From contig JANTQF010000022.1 of the NCBI GenBank assembly GCA_032988165.1, positions 62,001 through 126,000 of the forward strand: DNA of 64,000 bases, written 5' to 3'. This DNA comes from Emmonsiellopsis sp. PD_33 (Eukaryota; Ascomycota; Eurotiomycetes; Onygenales; Ajellomycetaceae). The translations under genes and the position numbers were made by a program. Shown here piece by piece: positions 1-10,546 of the stretch (the stretch's first letter is position 1; each line of letters opens with the position of its first letter). Under the pieces are notes generated by a model that did not search any database, was not told the DNA's origin, and worked only from the letters and a program-made list of their open reading frames with translations.

Positions 1-734
1 GTGTAGTATTGGATGTGGCATTCGATGGCGCGGACGAGGTGGACGACGATCTCAATTGCATAAAGGGTGGAGGCGCATGTCTGTTCCAGGAGAAATTGAT
101 TGCTTTGCAAGCGAAGGAGTTCATTGTTGTTGCTGGTATGTTATTCTTACTCCTTGCAAATGAAAGAAAGCTGCAGCTAGCTACCCCGCCCTCCTTATCT
201 TCCCCTTCCCTATCTATACAGCTTCGAGTGGCCTGTTCTATATCTCCTCCCCCTTGCTCATAAAACAACCAACTAACCCCCAAAGACTCCCGCAAACTCC
301 AACCCCGCCTCCTGACCTCCTGGCCTACGATCCCCATCGAAGTCGCCCCCCTAGCCGTCCGCCGCGTGATAACCGAACTCCAAAAACTCGGCTCCCCACT
401 CCCCAAACTCCGCACCGTCCAAGGCCCCTCAGACGGCCAATCCAGCCCTGTAAAAACAGACCAGGGCTTCCTACTCGTCGACGCCCCTTTCCCTAAACTC
501 CTATTGCCATCTGACGTCGCGCAGGGACAGGACGGCAGCGGGAAGCATGGTGTGTGGGAGGTCGTCGCGCTGGCGGATAAGATCAAGGCCATCCAGGGTG
601 TGTTGGAGGTTGGGTTGTTCTGTGGACCGACGGGCCCGCAGGCGCAGGCGGTTGGTGGGGTTGGTGGGCAGAAGCCTATTGCGGCGTATTTTGGCATGCC
701 GGATGGGTCGGTTCAGACGAGGAAGGCGAAATAG
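1..734 (+). CDS. RKI1: Ribose-5-phosphate isomerase, 3' part (5' end off window)
   Basis: Converts ribose 5-phosphate to ribulose 5-phosphate in the cytosolic pentose phosphate pathway. The frame is open from base 3. It carries the RpiA active-site blocks DGADEVD and, right after it, IKGGGACLFQEK, then FIVVAD, IPIEVAPLAVRRV and the C-terminal GVLEVGLFCG. Exons are 1-135 and 286-734, joined in phase by a GTATGT...AAG intron of 150 nt. About 193 residues are present, so roughly the first 100 residues of a fungal Rki1 lie before base 1. The gene is convergent with BUB3. The identification is secure; only the start is missing. Confidence 0.95.
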
Positions 735-1057
735 ATTGGTTGGGTAACCGTTTATTTGGTGTTTTATAGCAGGGCATTGGGATTGTCCTCTCTTTTTTAT
801 TTTCGGGGCTGGTTTTATAGGAGCGTGGCATGATGGTAGATAGATGGGCTTTCTGGTCCCCTTTTTGGGGTTTATAACGATTATTTATGTTGCGTATGAT
901 ACAAAAGACGCCAGGGGGTGGATAAAAAAGAGGGAAAAGGGGAAATAATCAATAGAAAAGGAACAATAAACAAAATAGAAGCAAAAGCCTTCCATATTTC
1001 GCCATATAAATATTAACAATCATAATATCACCCCCTCCCCCCGATATAAAAACCCCC
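735..1057. other. Intergenic, convergent 3' regions
   Basis: 323 bp between the stop codons of the RKI1-like gene and BUB3. It is AT-rich towards BUB3 and presumably holds both 3' UTRs and poly(A) sites. I see no gene in it. Confidence 0.6.
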
Positions 1058-2289
1058 CTACTTCGCCCCCTTCCCTTTGGCCTCCGCCTCCCCCAACTCC
1101 CTAACAACAACCTTCACCTCCCCCCCGACAACCCCGCCCTCCTCCCTCCCCTCCTCAAACCCAGGACTAACCCCAATCGCCAAAAACCTCCCATCCCCAC
1201 TAAACCCCACCGCCGCCACACTCGCCGGATACCGCTGATACTGTCTAATCCTCCTCTTCGCAACCCCATCCCACAACGCCACCACCCCATCCCCTCCTCC
1301 GGACGCGAACGTGCCATGCACAGGATGAAACGCCAGCGCGTTAACGGGATACACGACATCGACGCCCTCGGCGCTCTGCTGGCGGTGGCATTTGAACGCG
1401 TACTTCCTGTCCTGCGAGGTGGGGGAGGGATCGAACCATTCGACGGCCACGCGGCCTTCGATGCTGCTCGAGGCGTAGCCGGCGTCGTTGGGCATGCAGG
1501 CTACGGCGCGCGTCATGAATTTTAGACTGCTCTCGCGCCGCTGCCAGGGGTCGAGGTGTAGCGTGTTGGCGGTGTCTGGGGATTGGGAGGTGGAGAGGGC
1601 GGTGGAGAGGGTGTGTAGCTCGTAGATGTGGAGGGTGCGCGAGGCCATGGCGACGACGAGCTTTGTGGCGGTTGCGGAGAGGGAGAAGGGCTTTGCGGGG
1701 AGGGGGATGGTGGCGGGTTTTGTTGTTGTGGATTGGGTGCCGGTGCGGTGGATGTGCAGGGTTGAGTCCCAGGAGGCGGAGATGAGGAGGTTGTGCTCTT
1801 TGCTGTAGACGAGGGATTTGACGCCGGCGTTGTGCGAGGAGAGGACTGTTTGGGTGGTGGTTTGTGTGTCGATTCTGGAGTTTGGAGGGCATGTATGTCA
1901 GTGGAAATGGAATGGAACTCAACTCAATCGAGCAAGTGCTGGCTGTTATATATCAAAGATATGATTTGGCTCACCTCCTAACATCCCAATCCAACCCGGC
2001 AGTGTATATCTCGCTCTCATCCTCCCCCCAACACACATCCAGCACGGGTGCCCTGTGTTCGAACCTCTGCACAAGCTTGCCCTCGCCAACTACCCCATTC
2101 TCATCCCGCAGATCATACAGATAGACATTCTTATCCCACGACGAGACCAGCAGGCGCGTGGAGCCGGGTACTGGGGAGAATTTGACGGCGGAGATGGCGT
2201 CCGTCGGCGGGGAGGAGAGGGTGAATTGTGCTGGGTATTGTTAGGATTGATGTATTTGAGGGGTGAGGATACGTACTAGAAGAAGCCAT
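1058..2289 (-). CDS. BUB3: Spindle checkpoint WD40 protein BUB3
   Basis: WD40 propeller that carries Bub1 and Mad3/BubR1 to kinetochores in the spindle assembly checkpoint. Exons on the minus strand are 2277-2289, 1975-2230 and 1058-1874, giving 361 aa, the usual Bub3 size. The N-terminus has PPTDAISAVKFSP and LLVSSWDKNVYLYDLR. The C-terminal half has the Bub3-specific GRVAVEWFDPS, KYAFKCHRQ and VYPVNALAFHPVHGTFASGGGDG blocks. The first coding exon is only 13 nt (MASS plus one base), and the ATG is fixed by that splice. The gene is head to head with GPN2, with 261 bp between the start codons. The C-terminus ends in a charged Glu/Gly/Lys tail. Confidence 0.93.
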
Positions 2290-2550
2290 TAATCAGAATA
2301 TATTATGCGCCGGCCGTATATTAAAACAATACAACTCCTTTCCGCGTTATTTGTTGACTCCAATATCTTGTCTGTTCTCTGATATAACAATCCAGATGAT
2401 TCTCTTTTTCGCTGCTCGTCCACCTCTTTTCTGCCCCGACACACCGCCTTACATCATCATCACCGCATCGCAAACCCCTCCCAAGCTCCGACTCCCCTCA
2501 CCAGCTCACCAGCTCCCATTACTACCCGCCACCCTGAAACATCAGCAGCC

Positions 2551-3764
2551 ATGCCCTTCGCCCAACTAATAATTGGCCCCCCGGGCTCGGGCAAATCAAC
2601 CTACTGCAACGGCATGCAGCAGTTCATGTCCGCGATCGGCCGCAAATGCTCCGTGGTGAACCTGGACCCGGCGAATGATCAGACCTCATACACGCCGGCG
2701 CTGGATGTGCGGGATCTGGTGACGCTGGAGGAGATTATGGCGGAGGACACGCTGGGGCCGAATGGAGGGGTTTTGTATGCGCTGGAGGAGGTGGAGGAGA
2801 ATTTCGAGTGGGTGAGGGAGGGGTTGGAGGGGTTGGGGGGTGGGTTTATATAATTTTTTAATCTGTGATTGTTTCGGATGGGGGAAGAAAGATGCTAATG
2901 TTCTGTTTTGATATGGTAGATGACTACGTCTTGTTTGACTGTCCAGGTCAGGTCGAGCTGTTCACGCACCACTCCTCGCTTCGAAATATCGTCTTCCAGA
3001 TCCAGAAACTTGGGTATAGAGTCTGCTCTCACCCCTCCTCCCCCTCATCAACCCATTAAATCCCTTCTTACGGAGCCAAACTAACCAACGATAAACAACA
3101 GTTAATCGTCCTCCACCTCGTAGACAGCTACACCCTCACCCTTCCATCCCTATACATCTCCACCCTCCTCCTCTCCCTCCGCGCCATGCTCCAACTCGAC
3201 CTACCGCACCTAAACGTGCTCACGAAAATCGACAACCTCTCCAACTACCCACCCCTTCCCTTCAATCTAGACTTCTACACCGAAGTCCAAGACCTCAACT
3301 ACCTCCTTCCCCATCTAGAATCCGAATCCCCGCGTCTGGGGAACAAGAAATTCGACGCGCTCAACCACGCCATCATCGAGCTGGTGCAGGACTTCGGCCT
3401 GGTGGCGTACGAGACGCTCGCCGTCGAGGATAAGAGGAGCATGATGAGTTTGTTGCAGGTTATTGATCGCGCGAGCGGATATGCGTTTGGTGGGGCGGAG
3501 GGGGCGAATGATACTGTTTGGCAGGTGGCGGTTAGAGAGGGGTTGGGGACGATGGATATTAAGGATGTGCAGGAAAGGTGGCTGGATCGAAAGGAGGAGT
3601 GGGATGAGAAGGAGAGGAGGGAGTGGGAGGAGGAGGCGAGAGTGAGGGAGGAGGCAGCGAAGAATGCGCCGGGGGCTGCTGGATTCGGGGATGGTGATGA
3701 GGATATGGATGAGTTTAACATGACTGTTCCACCGGATAGTGGGATCAAGGTCGTACGAAAGTAA
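2551..3764 (+). CDS. GPN2: GPN-loop GTPase 2
   Basis: GPN-family GTPase involved in assembly and nuclear import of RNA polymerases with its GPN1/GPN3 relatives. Exons are 2551-2839, 2920-3020 and 3102-3764 (350 aa). Visible motifs are the P-loop GPPGSGKST (aa 9-17), the GPN insert at aa 69-71, the G3 motif DCPGQ, YISTLLLSLRAML, and TKID as the base-binding motif. The C-terminal 70 residues are a highly charged Glu/Arg helix ending in an acidic patch. The first two introns interrupt the G domain. The second intron needs the weak donor GTCTGC to keep the reading frame (see findings). The stop is 199 bp from the convergent POP5 stop. Confidence 0.93.
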
Positions 3765-3963
3765 TGAGGCAAACGAAACGAAACAGAAACAAACGTCATG
3801 ATAGAGATGAAACGGATATATATTGTATAATATGGGTATCGTCAAGATAATAAAATGGGGTTTAAAAAAAAATGGGGGACTCACCAAGTTACAGCAACTG
3901 CACAATCATCCCAAGCCCACGCAAAGCTCCCATCGACTTTCCTAAACAGCCAACAAAAAACCC

Positions 3964-4776
3964 TCAATCCTCATCCCCATCACTCCCCTCCCCATCCTCT
4001 CCCTCCACACCCACATCCACATCCTCAACCTCAACCTCCCCCCCAAGCCTCCCTTCAACCCCCACCACTACCCCACCCCTCGCCATCCGAACAACCTCCC
4101 TCCTCGCCCTCCCAATCGCCTCTTCCTCCGCCTTCCTCATCGTTCCAGAAACTCTCACAACGCGAAACAAACACTCGACACCGGCGTCGGCGTCGGCGGT
4201 ATTAGACGGGATTTTCGATCGCGGGAGGGGGAGGGAGGACATGTATGTGAGCGCGGTCCAGACGAGACGGTAGCTGGCGCGGGGACAGCGGAGGATTGCG
4301 GTGGAGGTTGCGGGGGAGAGGTATTTTACTGTTCGTCGTGTTTATTAGCCGGTGTGTATGTAGGGTTAATGGATGCAATTGTGAAGCTCCCCGTGCCAGA
4401 TTTTCTGTTTCTTCCTCTTCTCCTTCTCCTTCTGAATCAAATGGGCGGCAGATGCAAACATCCCCCCCCCCACCCCCAAAAAAAAAGAAGAGAAAAAAGA
4501 AAGAAAAACCCACCCACTCACCCCCCCCGCCCCCGCCCCTCCCAACCTCCCCACCCCCCAATCCCCATACATCTCCTCAACACTCTCCCTCACCGCGCGC
4601 GCAAGAGCCTGCGGAGTAAGCGTGTCCGGTGTCGGGTGGTGGATGGCAAGGTGTGTGCGTGTCTGCGTGTCTATGGATTTAGATGTAGATTTGGGTTTTG
4701 CGCTGGAGGCGAACGAGGCGGGGGAAGGTGGATAGAGGATGTCGATGAGGAGGTAGCGGTGTTTGAAGCGGACCAT
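3964..4776 (-). CDS. POP5: RNase P/MRP protein subunit POP5
   Basis: Protein subunit of nuclear RNase P and RNase MRP, acting in tRNA 5' processing and rRNA maturation. Exons are 4518-4776 and 3964-4328 (207 aa). The diagnostic start MVRFKHRYLLIDILYP, the block YGDWGVGRLGGAGAGG and, after the intron, KYLSPATSTAILRCPR and YRLVWTALTYM are those of the Pop5/Rpp14 family. The last 30 residues are an acidic Asp/Glu/Gly/Val tail. The intron (189 nt) holds long poly-T and poly-G runs on the coding strand. Two overlapping donors, GTGAGT and GTGGGT, lie 4 nt apart; only the downstream one keeps the frame. The neighbour GPN2 is convergent. Confidence 0.92.
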
Positions 4777-5500
4777 TGTGACGGGGGTTGTGTGATGGGG
4801 GGGAAGGGGTTGTTGGGTTGGGGGTTCTGGGGGTTATGTATGTGCGTGAAGTAATTGGAGGGGGATTCGTGGGTGTTATCTGGGTTTGGTATGTGGTTCG
4901 TGCAATTGGGATTCGGATTCGGAGCTGTGGAGATGGAGATTTCTTTGAAGCGGGCGTAGCTATCGAGCAGGCAAGTAGTTAGCCAATTCTGTACAATCAT
5001 CGGAGTTGGTTAGCGGGCTAAGTCCCCCGTCAGGCAAATAGACTAACCAATTAACCACGGAAAATAAAAATGAGAATAAAATAGTGAATAAAATAGAGAA
5101 TTTTTCCAGCATCTGACGAGAGTGTCGGAGGAAGAAAATATGCGGTCACTTTTAGGTTTGCCGATTAGGTTCGGCTCCCCACTCCGCAGAGCCGCGCTGC
5201 ACGGAACATTTGTTTATCCGCCCCGTGCCCTTGGCAAAAACGTCCATCCATTGTTGAACGTTCCGGAGTGTTCCAATAGTTCAAATGTTTCTGAAGAGTT
5301 GTTCTTGAAGGACAGAAGCCTTATCTTTTGCCTGTCCAGCCCAGTTCAGGTCATATTCTCAGGTCTGACTTCATTTGTCGTTCCAGCACCGCATACCTAC
5401 TACTAGTACTAGTATTCACCACACATCCCCGTGCCATGCCCACTGCGTTCTCCAACTACACCCCATCATAGCAGGATAGAGGAGAGAGCTCCTCTCTGTT
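4777..5500. other. Intergenic between POP5 and a kinase-like pseudogene
   Basis: 724 bp of upstream DNA for two divergent units. AT-rich around 5040-5100. I find no credible gene, RNA gene or clear repeat in it. Confidence 0.5.
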
Positions 5501-6397
5501 ATGATGGATGAAACTATGATCGGCCGCTGGCTCTCAGAGCTACCCATGAATGATCCAACACGCAAACCAACAACCAAGCCTCAGCTTCGTCGTTTCAGTC
5601 ACCACGAGAAGCCAATTGATTTCCTTAAACTGCTTGGATCGGGTGCAGAAGGTGTTGTATACCACGTCAAAATTGACGGAAACGAATATGCTATAAAGAT
5701 CGTACGTTTTATTTTTATAGGAATTTCATTCGACGACAGCCATCTTTCCATCTCTTCGGCGCATTAACCAACCAGCTAACTAACACCATGAGTTTCATTC
5801 TCCAGTTCAAAAACTGGAAATTCTCCACCATTAGCGGTAGCGACCTAGGCCTTACTGAGCGTCAGAAGGCATACGCATCTCCCTTTGCCCACGAAAGCCG
5901 TGCCTTCGCTCGCCTTGACAGCCTTGATGAAAACGGCACATGGGCCGTCAGATGCCATGGGTGGATGCAGCTTTCCGACAAGCAATTTGAACCCGTCCGT
6001 CACCTGAGGGACTATTCCCGCGGGGCTATTGTCAAAGATTACCCTCCCCGAACCAGTCAGCCTTGACCATGTCCCTGAGATCCGTCGCAAGTTGTCCATC
6101 GCCCGCAAGGCCAAGTTGTATCCCGGAAGATATACAGCCCCGGAACTATTGCGGTTCGTTCCTTGTTGATCTCGGCAGGGTGAAAACATATCCTTACCCC
6201 CGAAGCGGATTTGGCATATGAGACGGTGGAGGGAGTGTTTTCCAATGTTTGATAGGGTTGTTGGTGACTGGCAGATTTCCACTCGGGACGGGGATATTGT
6301 TGAGGGCCGGATAAATGAGCTATTCAAGCGGAACAGGGAAAGGCTAGCTGCCCAAGAGGAATCAAACAAGCTCGCATCCACAAACATTAAGAGGTGA
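5501..6397 (+). pseudogene. Broken FTA2-like / protein-kinase-fold gene
   Basis: Remnant of the fungal kinase-fold family often annotated as kinetochore Sim4 complex subunit FTA2-like. The 5' part is good: ATG at 5501, a glycine-rich loop LGSGAEGVVYHV, AIKI with the VAIK-like lysine, then an intron (5701-5805, GTACGT...CCAG) continuing as FKNWKF and HESRAFARLDSL. The reading frame breaks near 6035. A second shift lies at about 6127, just before a DIQPRN catalytic-loop-like block and VDLGRV (DFG-like). A third lies at about 6205, after which WRECFPMFDRVVGDW follows in another frame to a stop at 6395-6397. Three single-base-type lesions in 200 bp make this a pseudogene unless the assembly is poor here. 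The kinase resemblance is from family knowledge; no activity is expected. Confidence 0.75.
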
Positions 6398-7501
6398 AGG
6401 GGGAAACACCTTGCACGTCAAAGGGCATCACCATGCCTAATGCTTCTACTAACAGACCCAATCCCATGCATCCCCATCTATCTATCCAAGCAGTTTTTCC
6501 ACGCTGGATGATCCCAAGGGATCTCAGGAACTGAAGCAGAGCAGTGGTTGTGACGTTGACCACGGAATCCTTTACTCCAATCAATAAGGAAACGGGGCGT
6601 GGCTGGGGCCGGATTGTCCGGGGTGAGAGCCAGATAGATAACCTATTAGTTATCCTCGCCTGGCTGGCAGTAGTAGAAGGCTTCACACAGGGGAAATTAG
6701 CATATCAGATGGATGGCTTGGGAGATTTTTGGGCCCTGTCAGCAGTTAGTTACTATGTATATTGCCGAAAAAAAAAAAAAGAAAGAAAAAAAAAAGTAGA
6801 GAGTGAGTGATATAGAGCTAGCTACATGCCAGTGCACCACCTAGGCAACCATGTAGCCTGTCACCGCAAGTAAGTACTATTCAACTATGATGAATAGATA
6901 ATGTTTGGATGGTGGGAGAAGGGTGGTTATTAATCTTATTCTTATCCATTTGTGGGTGTCATAGTTTGATAGGGCTTAGTGCGGTCCAACCTATGCGGAT
7001 TCCTATGAGTGGGGATGGTGTAGCTATATACAGATCTAATGAGATAATTACATGTAAGTAACACCCATTGTATTCATTTCTACATAGACAAGACAGACAC
7101 CAGGTACTCTGGAATAATTCTACTATTTCTATTCATTACATTACAATTCCGCGTCCATCAACCAACCTCACCGACCAGCTTAAAAGAAGAAGAGGGGGAA
7201 AAAGAATCAAATACATTATTAAAATGGTAGGAATAAAAAAGAAAAACACTTTAATAAACATAAAAAGAAGCCTGAGCGAATTTTATCACAATTGGGTTTG
7301 GTTTGTGCTGGTGTGTTGAACGGTGGGTAATAAATAACCCCCTCTCCCTCTTTTATCTGTTTTTTTTTTCTCTAGAAAGCAAATCCCAGCCCGTTCGCTT
7401 GCCCCCTATCAAATCAATCAAATCATATCACAAAGAAACAGCACATCTATATCCATCCATCATCCGTAAATTAATTTAAAAAAGAAAGCGCGAAAACCCA
7501 T
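6398..7501. other. Intergenic between the pseudogene and aclA 3' end
   Basis: 1.1 kb without a supportable gene. It has an A-rich purine run at about 6767-6797, and the part next to aclA presumably holds its 3' UTR. Confidence 0.5.
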
Positions 7502-9688
7502 TTACATACTAACCTCCACACGTCCCTCAGTCCCTGGCGCCCCCTTCTGGAAGGCAGGGAGGAGATATGTGATGTCATCCCAAGGATGGCGGTACAGGCC
7601 GGTGCGCAGTCTCTTCTGGTCGAGGAAGTGAGCAATCAGACCAATGCTGCGGCCCAGCACGAAGAGGCCGTTCAGAACACCCATGCTCAGATACTCCTCT
7701 GCCTCCTCGGGGCTGAAGGCGCCGCAATTGCGGAGCAGGTCGACGAAGCAGACGGCCACGCATCCGTCGACGTTGAGGATGAGGTTGTCTTTCTTGGAGG
7801 TGGTGACGGTCTCGACGGCGATGGCGTAGTCGAGCAGTTTGTGGCTGGGGAAGTTCTTCACGACGAATTCTTTGACGAGCTCGACGCGGAGATCGGGGTT
7901 GGCGCGCGATTTTACCTTGTGGCCGATACCGGGGACTGTGGGGGGTTGTTAGTAAGCAATGCGATTTTGCGGTGGGAAAAATAGGGTATGGCTTACTGAG
8001 TTTATTCTCCTTTCTCATGGTATCGACGAAATCACGAGGGCTGAGACCCTTGTCGAACGCCTTTGTGAATTCCTCGGCAGCGCCGTCCAGGGCTCCACCG
8101 AACCGCGAGCCGATAGTGAGCAACCCGGATACGAGCGCACTAATCAGATCCTTGCCGGCTCTGGTTGTGATGATGGTGTTCATAGCACCGGACACGGCAG
8201 GGCCGTGATCGGCGGTCAACATGAGCACCATCTCCAAGAACTTACTAGCGTATTGGGGTAGGCGGCGGCGGAACCACAGCAGCGACATGACACCGCCAAT
8301 ACCGATGTCCTCTCTGAAAACGTCTGAGATGGGCATGCCAGCGTACAGCAGCTCTTGGCCACGGTCGTCGGAGATGGTGGAGATGAAGGCGGCTGGCTTA
8401 CGGATGAGGCCAAGCTCCTGGGCCCAGGCATAGTCGATGGGGATCTTGGGGGGGATTGGCTCTGGCTGGGGCTTGATGGTGCCCTGCTTGACGAGCTTCT
8501 GGTAGACTTGGGCGAGAACCTGGGGCAGTTCTTCGAAGGTGTCTGGGACGTGGAAGCCAGCTTCCCTCATCGACTTGTTCTTCATGACGGCAGTCTCGAG
8601 CTCGGAGTTGGCGGAGGCGCCGGCGTGGCCGAACTGGACTTCGGTCTTGAACAAGCTTGCGCAGGTACCAATGGCCCAGGCGACAACGGGTTTTGTGATG
8701 GTGCCGTTCTGCACGGCCTCGATCACGCGATACTCCTCCACACCACCGACCTCACCGAGCAGCAGTAGGATCTTGCACTCTGGGTCTGCCTCGTATCTAA
8801 GGAGATGGTCGATGAATGTGGTGCCAGGGTATCTGTCGCCTCCAATGGCAACACCTTCGTACACGCCGTCGGTGTTTTGTGAAATGATATTGTTCAGCTC
8901 GTTGGACATGCCGCCGGACTTGGAGACGTAACCGACGGAGCCCTTGCGGTAGAGCTTGGAGGCGACGATGTTGTCCATCATGCCACCGGTGTTGCCGATC
9001 TTGAAGGCGCCGGGCTTAATGCCACCGACGGTAGCGGGGCCAATAATGGTGATTCCCTTTTCTTTGGCGGCGACCATGATTTCGCGGGCGCGCTAGACTA
9101 GTTAGTGCGGGTTTCGGTAGACGTAGACGGAGGAACGTACTCTCTCAGGGACACCCTCTGCGATGATGGCAATGGACTTGATCTGGGGGTATTGCATGAG
9201 CTCCATGGTCGAGCTGTAGACGCTTCGCGAGGAGGCGAAGTTGACAACGGTATCAACATCGGAGTGTTTGGCCATGGCCTTGGCTACGTCCTGGTAGACA
9301 GGCAGTAGGGTTTCGCTCGTGCCCCAGTACCTGCAATTGTCAGTCTTCTGGCCCTATATAAGCTGTAGATATAACATACATCTTGCTAACGAACTGGCCG
9401 CCGAAAGTGTAGATGATACCGGCGACGGAGGGGGTGGAGCGCTTGCAGATGAAGTCAAAGTCGAGCATGCCCTGCACAGCGCGGGGCTGCATGCCACTGG
9501 AGGAGTCAGATTGGGAGTAGAGGTGGAGATTGGGGGCAGACGTACTATACGAAGCATCGCGTCTTGTTGTGGAAGAGGGTGTGTTCCAGAGGGCTCAGGG
9601 GGCGGCTGGGGGCAGCAAAGCGGCGGATGTTGTCGTTGGCGGAGAGGTTGCCATTGGCAGTGGAGGCCAGGGGGGCGGCAGAAGGCAT
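7502..9688 (-). CDS. aclA: ATP-citrate lyase subunit 1 (C-terminal-type, citryl-CoA lyase half)
   Basis: One of two subunits of fungal ATP-citrate lyase, which makes cytosolic acetyl-CoA from citrate, CoA and ATP. Exons on the minus strand are 9546-9688, 9380-9496, 9141-9330, 7997-9092 and 7502-7935 (659 aa, normal for the fungal subunit). The CoA-binding region has ITIIGPATVGGIKPGAFKIG and SVGYVSKSGGMSNELNNI. The catalytic His loop is in VQFGHAGASA. The citrate-synthase-like part has TADHGPAVSGAMNTI, GSRFGGALDGAAEEF and IPGIGHKVKS. All four introns join in phase. The ATG is fixed by MPSAAPLASTANG, in frame with the conserved NDNIRRFAAPSRPLSP. It is divergent from aclB, as expected for co-regulation. 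Confidence 0.96.
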
Positions 9689-10546
9689 CTACAGCAGTTA
9701 GTATCAGGATATCTGGGGTAGCCCGCAGGCCGTGCTGGACGGGGGCGGAGAACAGAGGGCGGCGGAGGCAGCAACTAACCTTGGGAGGGTGGACAGGCCA
9801 CACAGCGGGGAAGCAGAGATGGCAGACAGAGACAGCAACAGAGACAGACAGACAGACAGACAACAGCAGAGAGAGAGAGAGAGGGACAGACAGCGGAGAG
9901 AACAGACAATGGAGGTGGTTGGAGTTGGAGTTGAGATAGACAGACAATCCTCTCGTCGTCGTCTTCTTTTCGACTGTTGAGCTCCGGCGGCGCGCCTTTC
10001 CGTTTTGGGCCTTCAGCCTCGGCCCTAGCCGCATGCGGTTAGCCGCTCCCCAATGGATGCGGCCCAGAGCAGCGCCCATAGCAGTGAGGTACCTCGCCGC
10101 CCAAATTGCGTGCCATGGTACCCGCGGGCTGTGGGCGAGGGGTTGCCCGCCGCAAACATCGACACTCTGGCTATCTAGGACAATAAGGGGCAATTGAAGA
10201 CAACAATTAACCCAACACAGTTATATTCTGGAGACGCTGAGAGTTTACGGCACAATAGCAGCCTGGTTGCCCCAACTCTGCCACGCAAGCCCAGAGCAAA
10301 AGCTAGTTCGTGTCGGGCTATTCGCCATTCGCTATTTTGGGAGCCCCCGCGGCTGTTGGCGAGCTTGGAGTTCCCAACGAGAATTTCCACCGCCAGTTCG
10401 CTCTGGGCTAGCTCGGCCAGCATCAACATCTCCAGTTCTCAACGTTCGCTGCCACACACCACCACACCACCACCACCACATCCTCTCGTCTCTCTCTATC
10501 CTCCTCTCCGCCGTTCTCTACTGTCTGCTGCTCCCAATTATCCACA
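9689..10546. promoter_or_regulatory. Shared 858-bp bidirectional upstream region of aclA and aclB
   Basis: Lies between the two start codons of the ATP-citrate lyase genes. It holds a (GACA)n tract near 9843-9862, a (GA)n run near 9869-9883, a GC-rich middle around 9985-10130 and pyrimidine-rich sequence just before the aclB ATG. Both 5' UTRs must lie here. No TATA box is obvious on either side. Shared control is inference from the arrangement. Confidence 0.6.
9837..9884. repeat. (GACA)n and (GA)n microsatellites
   Basis: About five GACA units followed shortly by about seven GA units, upstream of aclA. Simple-sequence tract in the shared promoter. Confidence 0.8.

Noticed and set aside
1341..1922. 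193-codon open frame on the minus strand
   Set aside because: Out-of-frame reading of BUB3 exon 3, rich in His/Pro/Arg as expected for a shadow.
3299..3905. Two long minus-strand frames
   Set aside because: Antisense shadows of GPN2 exon 3.
9354..10193. 279-codon open frame on the minus strand
   Set aside because: It runs through aclA exons 1 and 2 in the wrong frame and into the promoter microsatellite; composition is Pro/Ser/Leu-rich and shows no family.
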